From positions 1 to 22,659 of IMG/VR virus record IMGVR_UViG_3300030419_001790: a DNA stretch of 22,659 bases. One strand, 5' to 3'. Below the pieces are notes generated by a model. That model had not been told where the DNA came from and searched no databases. It was given only the letters and a program-made list of their open reading frames with translations. The first letter of the stretch is position 1; every line of letters begins with the position of its first letter. This document shows, in pieces, positions 8,234 to 16,878 of this stretch. A program made the position numbers and the translations under genes. The DNA is from a virus.

Positions 8234-9643
8234 TTAACCAGTCAGTACTTGACAAGCATATGGGTACTTGGTCGAATCAAGAGCCGCATTACTATTAGTA
8301 GTAAGAGCCTTGAAGTCAAAACGAGTACTAAGGTACATCGCAGTGACCTGCTGGCGAGGTTCATACTCGCTCTCAATCTCCATACCCCGACGTTCCGCAA
8401 TCATGAAGCCTGGCTTGTAAACCAAAGCACCAATCTGACGACTGGAACCGCCGACGACATCCAAGAATTCAGTGATCTGAATCGGAATACCGTAGACCGC
8501 GCCGACAGAACCTGTTAGGTAAGTCGCGTTAGGTCCGAACTTATCGACCGTACGGAAATCAGAGGTAGTAACCAAGTTATTATAACCTTCAATAGTGGTC
8601 AAATAAACTAGCTGATCTCCAAGCTGTAGGCCATACTTTCCGAGAGTGCCGCGGGCCGAAGCAATATCCGTAGGATCTGCTTTATCCGAGGCAGAACCCG
8701 TAGTAGCAGAAAGAGATGCGTCAGAGGCGAGTTTAACAACACCTTTGAATACCGCACCATAACCGGTACCTGCTGTAATAGCATTAGTTGGAGCTGCCGT
8801 AAAGCCTGACAAAGCACCTGTACCACGAAGAATGGCTTTATCAATGGCGCGAGCCAATCGACGAGTAGCAGCTGCACGGAGGAAGTCGAGAAGAGGTAGA
8901 ACCGTATCTTCTTCTTCATCCTTGGCAAGATGCGTAGTAGCCATAAATTTATGTGGCGTGAAAGTAACCGCAGAGATGGAGTGCTGATTAGAAGTTGGCA
9001 CACGCGTAGTATCCGCAATGCCTGTGGCAAACGTGCCAGAGGCAAATTGTGCTACATCACCATCAGTATCTTCATCGGCGACTGGTACACGGAAGTTCCT
9101 AGCGTCAACCGCAATGCGATTAAACATAGGAGCAATAACGAGTTGCTGTTCCATTTCCGTGTAAATATTGCTTGAGAAGTTAGAGAGGAATTGATCGACA
9201 GAAGTGATCGCCTTCATGCGAGCACCCATCTTCGTATCGAAAACATCCGCTTTATTCATGCATTTAGCAAGAAGATAGGCATTTGCCATGTCCTTCTCAG
9301 AGAATTGAGATGTATTACGCTGATTCTCTTGATACACCATTTTAGTGTGGGTAAGAGCCGTAACCTCATCTTTATATTTAGCAATCTGGGCTTTGAGTTC
9401 CTCAAGTTCCTCAGACTCCTTTTTAATAGAAGCACCAGTTTCCTGAGCTTTTTCCGCAGCGTCCGACTCCTTCATTACAGCTTCGCCGGTCTTTTCAACC
9501 AACTTGGCTACTTCTGGTTCAGACACTTGCGCGGCTGGAGCAGCTTTCTGTTCGATAGCTTGTTCAGCCGTTTCGACCTTATCAATAGCGGCTTCAGAGC
9601 CTGCGTTAGTAAGATCAATGGTATCTACGACCTGTTCTGCCAT
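8234..9643 (-). CDS. Major capsid protein from internal in-frame start
   Basis: Within the fused frame, ATG at 9643-9641 is preceded by AAGGAGAA with seven bases between AAGGAG and the start, the best SD in the region. Translation from here gives 469 residues starting MAEQVVDTIDLTNAGS. They comprise an Ala/Glu-rich delta-like coiled coil (to about residue 120) and the HK97-fold capsid domain. This would make separate capsid subunits in excess over the protease fusion. Base composition changes at this start: the row 8341-8400 has 34 G+C in 60, whereas the row 10021-10080 upstream has 17 in 60. The capsid identity is family knowledge; separate expression is inferred from the SD. Confidence 0.72.
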   Translation of the reverse strand: MAEQVVDTIDLTNAGSEAAIDKVETAEQAIEQKAAPAAQVSEPEVAKLVEKTGEAVMKESDAAEKAQETGASIKKESEELEELKAQIAKYKDEVTALTHTKMVYQENQRNTSQFSEKDMANAYLLAKCMNKADVFDTKMGARMKAITSVDQFLSNFSSNIYTEMEQQLVIAPMFNRIAVDARNFRVPVADEDTDGDVAQFASGTFATGIADTTRVPTSNQHSISAVTFTPHKFMATTHLAKDEEEDTVLPLLDFLRAAATRRLARAIDKAILRGTGALSGFTAAPTNAITAGTGYGAVFKGVVKLASDASLSATTGSASDKADPTDIASARGTLGKYGLQLGDQLVYLTTIEGYNNLVTTSDFRTVDKFGPNATYLTGSVGAVYGIPIQITEFLDVVGGSSRQIGALVYKPGFMIAERRGMEIESEYEPRQQVTAMYLSTRFDFKALTTNSNAALDSTKYPYACQVLTG

Positions 9644-11149
9644 AGTATCGTTCTCCTTTTCAAAGTATCCGTGAAGCTTAAGAGCCAGACTAATATTTGA
9701 ATCTTCATGTGCCTCACTAGTTAGCTCTTTAAGAGCTTTAATTTTTTGTGTGTAAGTATGAGCAAACTTCTGCTCAATTTCATTCCATTCTGACGATGGT
9801 GTGGTTTTTATGTTAATTAAAGTATTAAGTTGTTCCTGTTGCTGAGGCTCTAAACTTACTGAATCTTTAAATCTGTAGAGCTGTGCCTCTGTTGCGTTAC
9901 AATACTTATTAAAGTCTTGTTTTAGATCTTGAGTAGCTTCACCAAAATTTTGAACTATTAAATCGTATTTGGATCCGATATCCCAGGTATTAACGACAAA
10001 AATGTCATCTGCGTTAACATCAACATTATTATCACAATCTTTTCCTTGTAAGTCAACCTCTAAAAATTTAAAAGTTGGACTTTGGGCGGTTGCAATTTTT
10101 GTGACTTTGTATCTGGTGTTTTGATATTTAACGAAATCACCATTACCAATCCTGGAAGTCTCAGTCGATAGAAGATTTAAAAATGGGATAGGTTGATTAG
10201 GATCTACCTCAATCTCAATATCTTCTTCTTCTTTATCTTTAATATCTTCTTCAATCTCCTCTTCTTTAACCTCAATCTCAAGTTCATCTATACTTGCTTC
10301 AGACACAGGCAATACTTGACCATGACCTTCTGCATGAACAGATTCTTGTTCTGAGGGAGAAAGAGGACGCTCACTGACATCTGCATCTTGGTCAGGACCA
10401 ATTGCATCATGAACTGCTACACCGACCATACTAATTTCATGTGTATGACCATCAGCAGCTTCAAGCACACCGTTTTTAATTTTATGTGCATGGTTAGCCA
10501 TATGAGAGGCATAAGTTGTTACACCATCCATATTCTTATCCATTTCAACAGTATGATAATGACCTTCTGCTAAATCAGTAATTCCAGCCTTAATTTTGGC
10601 AGCTTTCTCGTCTTTAGTTGAGTCATCCTCAGACTTGAATGATTTTACAAAATCTGCATAATCACTATCAGTCTCAAAGCTTTTACGGACACTGAATAAA
10701 GAATCTTGGTTACAAGGTACACTTACAACAGAGATTTCTAACAATTCTACATCAGTAATATACATCGAGTCATCTTCTCGATTATAGTTACCATCTTTAA
10801 CTTTAAAACCGACACTAAAACTCTTAAGAGCGCCGTCCTTTATTAGGGTCTGAATACCGTGGTTATTTTCCGCAGCATCACTAACCGCTGCTTCAACGAA
10901 AATACCTTTTTTATCCACAGTAATCTTATTTACTTTACCAATTGGACAATCGTGTTTATGTTGGTAAAGAAGGACTGGATTGCGTCTGAAGTTATCAACA
11001 CCTTTAGCCCATGCATCGGCAGTAACTATATCACCAGCACGATCTTTTGATGTTGTGTTTGCATAACCAGCAATTTTAAGATTCTTGTCTTTTTTGGACA
11101 TAGAAGCTTTTTCTATTGCGCTGTTTATAAAAAGCATTTTATCCTTCAT
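8234..11149 (-). CDS. Prohead protease / scaffold / major capsid protein fusion
   Basis: One frame encodes about 971 residues. ATG 11149-11147 is chosen because AAGGA lies seven bases upstream; the same frame opens at 11224, deeper inside the portal gene. Residues 20-150 are a U35-type HK97 prohead protease with candidate His at YQHKHD (64/66), Ser at LKSFSVGF (110/112) and Glu at ELLEIS (138). Residues about 200-500 hold a His-rich stretch (GHYHTVE, ANHAHKI, DGHTHEI), a very acidic run (EEEIEEDIKDKEEED) and helical sequence, possibly scaffold. From residue 503 the protein is an HK97-fold major capsid protein with an N-terminal coiled coil (ELEELKAQIAKYKDEV) and capsid segments (RLARAIDKAILRGTG, YGIPIQITEFLD). 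An internal SD and ATG precede this part (see 8234-9643). Confidence 0.87.
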   Translation of the reverse strand: MKDKMLFINSAIEKASMSKKDKNLKIAGYANTTSKDRAGDIVTADAWAKGVDNFRRNPVLLYQHKHDCPIGKVNKITVDKKGIFVEAAVSDAAENNHGIQTLIKDGALKSFSVGFKVKDGNYNREDDSMYITDVELLEISVVSVPCNQDSLFSVRKSFETDSDYADFVKSFKSEDDSTKDEKAAKIKAGITDLAEGHYHTVEMDKNMDGVTTYASHMANHAHKIKNGVLEAADGHTHEISMVGVAVHDAIGPDQDADVSERPLSPSEQESVHAEGHGQVLPVSEASIDELEIEVKEEEIEEDIKDKEEEDIEIEVDPNQPIPFLNLLSTETSRIGNGDFVKYQNTRYKVTKIATAQSPTFKFLEVDLQGKDCDNNVDVNADDIFVVNTWDIGSKYDLIVQNFGEATQDLKQDFNKYCNATEAQLYRFKDSVSLEPQQQEQLNTLINIKTTPSSEWNEIEQKFAHTYTQKIKALKELTSEAHEDSNISLALKLHGYFEKENDTMAEQVVDTIDLTNAGSEAAIDKVETAEQAIEQKAAPAAQVSEPEVAKLVEKTGEAVMKESDAAEKAQETGASIKKESEELEELKAQIAKYKDEVTALTHTKMVYQENQRNTSQFSEKDMANAYLLAKCMNKADVFDTKMGARMKAITSVDQFLSNFSSNIYTEMEQQLVIAPMFNRIAVDARNFRVPVADEDTDGDVAQFASGTFATGIADTTRVPTSNQHSISAVTFTPHKFMATTHLAKDEEEDTVLPLLDFLRAAATRRLARAIDKAILRGTGALSGFTAAPTNAITAGTGYGAVFKGVVKLASDASLSATTGSASDKADPTDIASARGTLGKYGLQLGDQLVYLTTIEGYNNLVTTSDFRTVDKFGPNATYLTGSVGAVYGIPIQITEFLDVVGGSSRQIGALVYKPGFMIAERRGMEIESEYEPRQQVTAMYLSTRFDFKALTTNSNAALDSTKYPYACQVLTG

Positions 11150-12407
11150 CGCTTGTTCCTTCATCAATTTGATTTTCAGACTCTTCGTTGGGAGGTCTGC
11201 CCCCTTGAGTGGCATCCACTGCACTACCTGCTATATTCTGAGGTATTCTGATGCCATTTTCACCATCTATAGATGGATATCCTAATCCGGCTCTTGCTTC
11301 ATTTGGAGTTATGATTCCAGTATTAACAAGAGTCGAATAATAAATACTTTGTGTGCGTTCATCTGGTCTAAGTGCTGGTATTGCTAATTTATCAGGTTTA
11401 ACTTCAACACCATTATTGAAAAACAACATAAACGCACTACAAAACTGATTCAAGATAGGCATTACAGTATGTTGATAAAAGAGTTTTTGATTCGCATCAA
11501 TATTAGCATTATTACCACTCTTTAACAACACATATGGTACGCCTAATGCCTTTGCCATATCTTGTTGAATTCTTTCAATTGAGTTTTCAAAATCAAGTTC
11601 TTGAAACTTTACCGTTGAAAACTGATCTATTTTTAATCCTCCATCTAAAATTGCTGGATGCCTAGCATTATCAAAAATAGTTGTATATGAGTTCCTCCAT
11701 CCTTCTAAAAGTCTCTCTTTAACACGTTTACTAAGAATATTATCAGTAGTAAGAACAAAACCAGGTATAGCGTTATTTTTAAAGAACTGCCTTTGAAAAT
11801 TAATCATATAATAGTAAAGTTCGATTAATCTTAACAAAGGTTTTAACTTACTTGTACCTCTAAAAATACTTGAAGTATTTTCATTAGTTACGTGTATAAT
11901 CTCTTGTGGCTGGAATGTTATAGCTTCGCTTTTTCTTGTCTCCTTATTATAACCAAAAAAATCAGAACTTTGCTGATTGGCAATCATGTAGTTATAATGA
12001 TTAACAAAAGTATGTGGGTCGGGAACTACTTCTACATCATTAGCCGGTAACAAATATAAATCATTACCATCGTAATAAAAAAATGCGTTGCCGTCAAGAT
12101 GAAAATCTAAAAGAGCACGACGGAAAAAACGGACCCTATCCTCAAATGGATTAGGTCGTATATTTAAAAGTTTATTAACTTTTTTAGCGGGGGTATTTCC
12201 TGTGATTTTAAGAGGTGTATCAACACATGCAGATATTACCATTTCAACAGCACGATGTATAATCTCAATTTCTCTATATGCTTGTTCAAAATCAACAATG
12301 GTCTCAGGAGAAGCATAAGGTTCTAATGACGCTATTGATGGTTGTGCAGGATTAAGCTTTTCACTTAACCACTCTCTCCACCTAGGTGTATCTTTAAGTT
12401 CAGCCAA
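11139..12407 (-). CDS. Portal protein (HK97 family)
   Basis: The protein has about 422 residues and matches the HK97/phage SPP1-superclass portal pattern: PYASPETIVDFEQAY near the start, NPFEDRVRFFRRALLD, DGNAFFYY, FRGTSKLKPL (residues 182-191) and FQRQFFKNNAIPGFVL (204-219). The family motif AKALGVPYVLL also precedes the C-terminal helices. The portal is the dodecameric ring through which DNA enters and leaves the capsid. TTG at 12407-12405 is chosen because AAAAGGA lies eight bases upstream. TTG at 12431 is the most upstream alternative but lacks a spaced SD. The start overlaps the end of the HNH gene and the stop overlaps the start of the protease fusion, so the three are translationally coupled. 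The length fits the family. Confidence 0.9.
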   Translation of the reverse strand: MAELKDTPRWREWLSEKLNPAQPSIASLEPYASPETIVDFEQAYREIEIIHRAVEMVISACVDTPLKITGNTPAKKVNKLLNIRPNPFEDRVRFFRRALLDFHLDGNAFFYYDGNDLYLLPANDVEVVPDPHTFVNHYNYMIANQQSSDFFGYNKETRKSEAITFQPQEIIHVTNENTSSIFRGTSKLKPLLRLIELYYYMINFQRQFFKNNAIPGFVLTTDNILSKRVKERLLEGWRNSYTTIFDNARHPAILDGGLKIDQFSTVKFQELDFENSIERIQQDMAKALGVPYVLLKSGNNANIDANQKLFYQHTVMPILNQFCSAFMLFFNNGVEVKPDKLAIPALRPDERTQSIYYSTLVNTGIITPNEARAGLGYPSIDGENGIRIPQNIAGSAVDATQGGRPPNEESENQIDEGTSDEG

Positions 12408-12771
12408 CTGCTTTATCCTTTTGTAGCTCAATCCACTTTTTTACTTTAGGAGCTAAGTGATTTAAATAGTTTTGTCCATACAAAGTATGTAATTTATTAT
12501 GATGAAATTTACATAAAGTATAAAGATTTGATGACTTTAAAAATTCTTTGTTATCTTTAGCAAATTTCACTCTTAGAATTTTTATCATCTCTACACTTGT
12601 AACTTGTTTAAAGTTATTATCAATGCACCACTTCTGCCAAAGTTGAGAAAGGCTATAAAGATGATGAAGCTCTAAATTATCTTTACTTCCGCAAATTACG
12701 CACTTATCACGAGCTTTATAATCTTTTTTAATATAATCACGGACGTATTTAATCGGAAATCTTTTTAACAT
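12400..12771 (-). CDS. HNH endonuclease
   Basis: The 123-residue basic protein carries an HNH/zinc core: CVICG (C24, C27), LELHHLYSLS (H36, H37), LYTLCKFHHNKLHTLYG (C87, H90, H91, H95). The two Cys/His pairs would hold a zinc, and the paired His with the later N/H form the beta-beta-alpha-metal nuclease site. It lies between the glycosyltransferase and portal genes inside the structural block. It may be a homing endonuclease that invaded the terminase-portal junction, or an HNH that helps packaging. The SD is weak (AGATAAAAT before ATG 12771). Its end encodes the portal SD, so it appears built into the operon. Confidence 0.85.
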   Translation of the reverse strand: MLKRFPIKYVRDYIKKDYKARDKCVICGSKDNLELHHLYSLSQLWQKWCIDNNFKQVTSVEMIKILRVKFAKDNKEFLKSSNLYTLCKFHHNKLHTLYGQNYLNHLAPKVKKWIELQKDKAVG

Positions 12772-12797
12772 ATTTTATCTATCTTATCCATTTATTA

Positions 12798-13439
12798 CTA
12801 GTCTGTCCAACCAATATTTTGAAATTTTTTAATCACGTTCCATCTTTTTGTAAAATGATCAGTATCCTTATTTAAACCCACATCCCCTTCTGGTAGAAAC
12901 ATAAATCGACCTGAGGTTAATTTTAATGGTGTTCCCAATCTATGCTTAATTAAATAACTTACAATTATATCATCACCTCTTTCTGGGTAGCCCACTTTTT
13001 GAAGATCTAACTCTATTTCATTAAGTACAGATTGTTTTACTAAAACGCATGATCCGATAATAAAATCAACCTCTTCCGATTCCCAAACATCTTCTAACTC
13101 ATTATAAGCATTAGCGGTATTTACACCTCGTTTACCGTATATACCAGTAATAGGTAAGTTAGATTTTACCATATTTTTTATTAAAGTTATAGATGGTAAA
13201 ATATCGTCATCTAAAATAATTTTATATTCTTCTGGATATTCAAAACAACGAATCCAACGTTCCATACAAAAATAATTTTTATCATTATTTATAACATCTA
13301 CACCATTACCCCAATACGGGAGTAAATAGTCAGGATTATTATTAATTACGGTAATATTTGAAAAAACTTTTCTAAGAGTAAATACAATCTTTTTTACATT
13401 TTCTGGACGTTTATAGTTTAAGATAATTAATCTAAGCAT
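12798..13439 (-). CDS. Glycosyltransferase-like protein (GT-A / GT2 type)
   Basis: The 213-residue protein starts MLRLIILNYKRPENVKKIV, matching the first strand and helix of GT2 nucleotide-sugar transferases (ILNYxRP). It carries an acidic DDD at residues 77-79 (IILDDDILP), the place of the metal-binding DxD motif. Further on it has FIIGSCVLVKQSVL and GYPERGDDIIVSYL, typical of the acceptor half with a catalytic Asp in the D-D-x-x-x pattern. It would transfer a sugar to protein, DNA or a host glycan. It overlaps the large terminase stop by eight bases and lies before the HNH gene, an unusual place for such an enzyme. No signal peptide or membrane helix is present. The family is likely; the acceptor is unknown. 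Confidence 0.72.
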   Translation of the reverse strand: MLRLIILNYKRPENVKKIVFTLRKVFSNITVINNNPDYLLPYWGNGVDVINNDKNYFCMERWIRCFEYPEEYKIILDDDILPSITLIKNMVKSNLPITGIYGKRGVNTANAYNELEDVWESEEVDFIIGSCVLVKQSVLNEIELDLQKVGYPERGDDIIVSYLIKHRLGTPLKLTSGRFMFLPEGDVGLNKDTDHFTKRWNVIKKFQNIGWTD

Positions 13440-14679
13440 AAATAGAAATATTACTCATTTTCTGATGTGTATAAATTGCATATCTAACTGCATCACATGG
13501 GTGAGAAGACCAATCATGAATTGGCTTAGGTTTCTCAGTATTAGGATTCCAACGATATGATGACATAGCAGAAAAAGTATGTGATGCTCCTTCTACATCA
13601 AAATAAAGTTTGTCTTGCTCAATTAAAACTTGTAAAGAAGATATTCCATCATTAACAGATTTAATTGCATTTTCACAATATATATCATAATCAAAAGCAA
13701 AATCAGCTTTTACTTGAGCAGCCGCTGAATCAATATAAATATTATCTATACTCCATTCGTCAACTTTATCTTGAATATTATTAGCTAATTCAGAGGTTGT
13801 AGATTCTTTTGATACAAACTCATCTATTATCCAATACTCATCACCATTTGTACCAATTACTACAAAAACATTCTCATCTCGATAACCAACATCAAGTCCT
13901 GCTATAACTTCGGTAAATCTTTCTCCTACAAATTCACCAATGTGTTTATCTTCATCAAGTGCTTCATACACCTGATCTTCTGTTGTTGTCCATTCACATT
14001 CATACTCCTGTGCAAACATAGCCCTTGACATAGCTTTTTGTGCTTCATCTATATCATTTTGTGATAATAAAGGATTTGAACGATATGTAAAAAGATCACT
14101 ACCCCATTCTGGAAACTCATCATCATTACCTCTAAGATAATAATTATATAAGTAATTACCTTTTCCTCTAGGTGTAGATATCCATAAACATCTTGAGTTC
14201 TCAAATGTTGATAATGCAGGACGTAAGTCTCTTATAAAATATTCATCGTTAGGAATTACCGCTGCTTCATCTACGATTAATAAATTAGCTGCTCGACCAA
14301 TTAACGAATCTCTATTATTAGCAGAAAGCAATCTAAATATAGAACCATTTATAAGTTTTACTACCTTATCTTTTTGATTAAACTTGTCAACTTCAACTCC
14401 TAGATTTTTAATTAAATCAGTAACATAATCCCAGATAATTGAGGAAAGTGAGAAATTAGGAGCAACAACCATAACTTGTTGTCCTGGTTCTAAAAGTTTT
14501 GCAAAAGCTAATATAGATGCAGCATATGATTTACCTGTACGACGCGCAGCTACCTGTACCCAAAAACGATTACTATCTAAACCATAAACCATCGCCCACT
14601 GTGCTTCATTAAATTGAATTGGCGTAGGTAAACGATCTAAAAGTTTTTGAATTTTGAGTTTGAAAAATTTATTTCTCAT
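13432..14679 (-). CDS. terL: Terminase large subunit
   Basis: The 415-residue protein has both domains of a packaging motor. The ATPase shows Walker A AARRTGKS (residues 44-51), Walker B LLIVDEAA (D137, E138) and a coupling-type STPRGKGN near 168. The nuclease shows acidic residues at GLDVGY (D263), YIDSAAA (D317) and HPCDAVRYA (D396). It cuts concatemeric DNA and pumps it into the prohead through the portal. It is preceded by the coiled-coil/TM gene (ATGA overlap at 14676-14679) and overlaps the glycosyltransferase gene at its end. The small subunit is about 4 kb away (18654-19100), separated by fibre genes. The length is normal for the family. Confidence 0.95.
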   Translation of the reverse strand: MRNKFFKLKIQKLLDRLPTPIQFNEAQWAMVYGLDSNRFWVQVAARRTGKSYAASILAFAKLLEPGQQVMVVAPNFSLSSIIWDYVTDLIKNLGVEVDKFNQKDKVVKLINGSIFRLLSANNRDSLIGRAANLLIVDEAAVIPNDEYFIRDLRPALSTFENSRCLWISTPRGKGNYLYNYYLRGNDDEFPEWGSDLFTYRSNPLLSQNDIDEAQKAMSRAMFAQEYECEWTTTEDQVYEALDEDKHIGEFVGERFTEVIAGLDVGYRDENVFVVIGTNGDEYWIIDEFVSKESTTSELANNIQDKVDEWSIDNIYIDSAAAQVKADFAFDYDIYCENAIKSVNDGISSLQVLIEQDKLYFDVEGASHTFSAMSSYRWNPNTEKPKPIHDWSSHPCDAVRYAIYTHQKMSNISIYA

Positions 14680-14978
14680 TTAGGAAAGATTTGCATAATT
14701 GTATAAATAAACCCGGCAACTGCCGTGGTAAAACCGCCTACATAAAAAAGAGTCTTTATTGTTGATTGTCCCTGTGTTGCAAGACCATTTAATATTTGTA
14801 TTTCTTTATGCATCTCATCATGCTGTTTTTGGGCAGAATCTAGCATCTGAAGAATGTTATGATATCGTTCTTCACAAGTTGCTTCATGAGAAGCTATCGC
14901 AAGCTTATTTGCTTGTGATCTCTCATGAAGCACTTCTAGTTCGCTTTGTATTTGATCTAACTCTCTGGTTTCTGCCAT
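14676..14978 (-). CDS. Coiled-coil protein with C-terminal TM helix (XhlA/holin-like)
   Basis: The first 70 of 100 residues form a charged heptad-like coiled coil (LDQIQSELEVLHERS, LQMLDSAQKQHDEMH). A single hydrophobic helix follows near residues 76-96 (FYVGGFTTAVAGFIYTIM) with a short KxK-free end. This is the layout of haemolysin XhlA-type and some class III holin-related proteins, which sit in the inner membrane with the coil in the cytoplasm. It lies between the collar/fibre gene and large terminase and overlaps terL by ATGA. No endolysin is adjacent, so a lysis role is only suggested. It could also be a membrane anchor for packaging. Confidence 0.55.
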   Translation of the reverse strand: MAETRELDQIQSELEVLHERSQANKLAIASHEATCEERYHNILQMLDSAQKQHDEMHKEIQILNGLATQGQSTIKTLFYVGGFTTAVAGFIYTIMQIFPK

Positions 14979-14984
14979 TAGACA

Positions 14985-15782
14985 TTACGTCTTTATGATA
15001 TAGTTTGCTACCTGAGCTGGAAGTGTTAAATTGTGCGTATGACTTGAGGTAGTAACACCGGTAACTGCTGTTGCGGTTGAGGAGTCTTTTGCTGACGTTG
15101 AGAAAGTACCAGTAGTTGTGGTAATACTCTGTGTAGCAGCCGCAGTAGCGACAACAGCTGAAGCAGATGCAGCAGCTGTTATAGCACCTACAGTACCGTT
15201 GTTAGTGCCTTTACCTAAAGGTAAACGATCACGAAGATCTGGTACGTTAAAGGTAGTAGAACCATCTCCTGTACCAAAAGCAGTACTAATAATTGCAAAA
15301 AGTACCGAATAAGTGGATCTAGATATAGCAGCGTCATTGCAAAGCAAATAACCTGTTGGTGCTGTAGCACCTCCGTAAGGTACAATAGTACCAGGGGGTA
15401 CTAGACCACCACCAGCACTATCAGCAACACTACTTGCAGTAAGTGCGCCAGTATTTGCAGTACCACGAACATCAAGATTAAAACCACTTGTGACAGTAGC
15501 ATCACCAAGAATGAGGTTAGCAACACCAGTAGAGCTTACTCGAATCGCTGCGTTTGCAGGAACACCCAAACTGACTGTACTAGCGGCAGGTGCCGTATTA
15601 CCTAGTAAGCCAATATTACCAGTTGCTCCTCGTTCTACAATCGCTCTAAATCCGCCAGCAGCACTACCATCGTGAACCCGGATCTGATCTAAATCGGTGT
15701 CTACTGATAACTCACCAGCGGCACCGGTAAAACTATTATTTTGTGACGTAGTTCCACGTCGAAGTTGTAATTGTGTAGGCAT
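14985..15782 (-). CDS. Tail fibre/collar protein with RRGT N-terminus and tail-collar domain
   Basis: The 265-residue protein begins MPTQLQLRRGTTSQN, the short beta-type N-terminus found on many marine-phage fibres and Mtd-like proteins. Residues about 128-192 match the phage tail collar domain: PPGTIVPYGG, APTGYLLCNDAAISRSTYS, FGTGDGSTTFNVPDLRDRL. The rest is Ala/Thr/Ser-rich with SSHTHNLTLP near the end, like the His-containing tip of collar proteins. It probably helps bind the host surface. SD AGGAG lies seven bases before ATG 15782. It is the last of three fibre genes before the terminase. No reverse transcriptase or variable-repeat pair was seen, so it is not a diversity element. Confidence 0.78.
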   Translation of the reverse strand: MPTQLQLRRGTTSQNNSFTGAAGELSVDTDLDQIRVHDGSAAGGFRAIVERGATGNIGLLGNTAPAASTVSLGVPANAAIRVSSTGVANLILGDATVTSGFNLDVRGTANTGALTASSVADSAGGGLVPPGTIVPYGGATAPTGYLLCNDAAISRSTYSVLFAIISTAFGTGDGSTTFNVPDLRDRLPLGKGTNNGTVGAITAAASASAVVATAAATQSITTTTGTFSTSAKDSSTATAVTGVTTSSHTHNLTLPAQVANYIIKT

Positions 15783-15792
15783 TTAAGTTCTC

Positions 15793-16878
15793 CTATGAAA
15801 GTGCACCCTGATCTACAGTGGCTAATTGATCTGTGGGATCTACTAATAAATTTAATACTGTTACGGTATCTGTTATAATTTGTCCAAATGCGTCGTTTGT
15901 TTCTGTTCCAGTTACAGAACCACAATCTGTATCAGAACCCAAAGTTGTTGCAGGATTTGTAGCGGTAGAAACATTTGTAAATGAAAGAGTGCCTGAACCA
16001 TCTGTTTGAATTACTTGACCGTTATCTCCATCTGCTGTTGGCATACTAAAAGCAACACTATTAGATGTAAGAATAAGTTTACTGCCGTCAGAAGATATAG
16101 ATTCACCAGCATCATGTAACTGAAAGGTAGGTGATCCTCCTGTATCTGTTAATGCTAACCCGGTATCATGAACGTGTGTTAAAACAATTTCATCATTTCC
16201 GCCAAAAGAAATTGTAGCACCATCATGTTGCAATTCTAAATCTTGAGTTAAGGTAACATCACCATCTGCTCCAATTGAAATTGCGTCTGGATCGGAAGCT
16301 GAACCAATTGTACCTGCATCTTTAATTTTAATATCGTCAACAAATGCGACAATACCAGATGAGTCAATAGTCATAGCTGTTGGAGCTGATGCAGAACCTA
16401 TAGTACCATCATCTTTAACAACGATATCATCTACAAAGGTTACAATACCTGTTGAAGCAATAGTAATAGCAGTAGCAGCAGAAGCGACACCAATTGTACC
16501 GCCGTCTTTAATAAGTATATCATCTTTAAAGGTTACGATACCTGAATCAGCAAGTGTCATAACGTCTGCTACAGAGGCATTTCCTATTGTAGCCCCATCT
16601 TTAAGTAAAATATCATCTTTAAATGTGACAATACCACCAGAACTAATTTGCATAGCATCTGTAGCACCCAGAGAACCAATATCACCATCATTAGGTACTA
16701 AGAAACCTGTATGAGCATGTATCGTAGTAGAGGCAAAAACATTACCGGTTACATGAACATTGGCAACTGGATTTATCGCAGCACCAAATGCTATTCTGTT
16801 CTCAGTAGCATGTGCATTTGCTGTATTAGTGATATCTTGTCCGAGACCACCAACAAATTTTCCTACGCGTGTGACCAT
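15793..16878 (-). CDS. Tail fibre protein with 31-residue beta repeats
   Basis: Residues 82-205 of this 361-residue acidic protein are four tandem 31-residue repeats with the pattern GIVTFKDDI-xxKDxxTIG-xAS-xxxxMTI. A partial copy precedes them (DIGSLGATDAMQIS). Later residues (DLELQHDGATISFGGN, TGLALTDTGGSPTFQL) continue the beta style. Such repeats fold as beta-helical or shaft segments in trimeric fibres. The start has AAAGGTGAT eight bases before ATG 16878, and the gene has its own promoter (16908-16936), which is rare inside this block. It is likely a shaft or adapter in the tail fibre. No receptor domain or chaperone was recognised. Confidence 0.65.
   Translation of the reverse strand: MVTRVGKFVGGLGQDITNTANAHATENRIAFGAAINPVANVHVTGNVFASTTIHAHTGFLVPNDGDIGSLGATDAMQISSGGIVTFKDDILLKDGATIGNASVADVMTLADSGIVTFKDDILIKDGGTIGVASAATAITIASTGIVTFVDDIVVKDDGTIGSASAPTAMTIDSSGIVAFVDDIKIKDAGTIGSASDPDAISIGADGDVTLTQDLELQHDGATISFGGNDEIVLTHVHDTGLALTDTGGSPTFQLHDAGESISSDGSKLILTSNSVAFSMPTADGDNGQVIQTDGSGTLSFTNVSTATNPATTLGSDTDCGSVTGTETNDAFGQIITDTVTVLNLLVDPTDQLATVDQGALS
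16264..16635 (-). repeat. Four tandem 93-bp repeats in fibre gene
   Basis: Four in-frame repeats of 31 codons encode GIVTF-like starts and TIG turns. Copies 1 to 3 are most alike in protein and differ mainly at variable positions; the fourth is more diverged, and a degenerate fifth continues as GDVTLTQDLELQHDG. They probably arose by tandem duplication of a beta-shaft unit. Confidence 0.75.

Noticed and set aside
8249-9700. Plus-strand open frames opposite the capsid gene
   Set aside because: They lie fully inside a long well-supported minus-strand gene, lack spaced ribosome sites and have no recognisable domain.
14985-15782. Diversity-generating retroelement, suggested by the Mtd-like N-terminus
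   Set aside because: No reverse transcriptase gene and no variable/template repeat pair was seen in the window.
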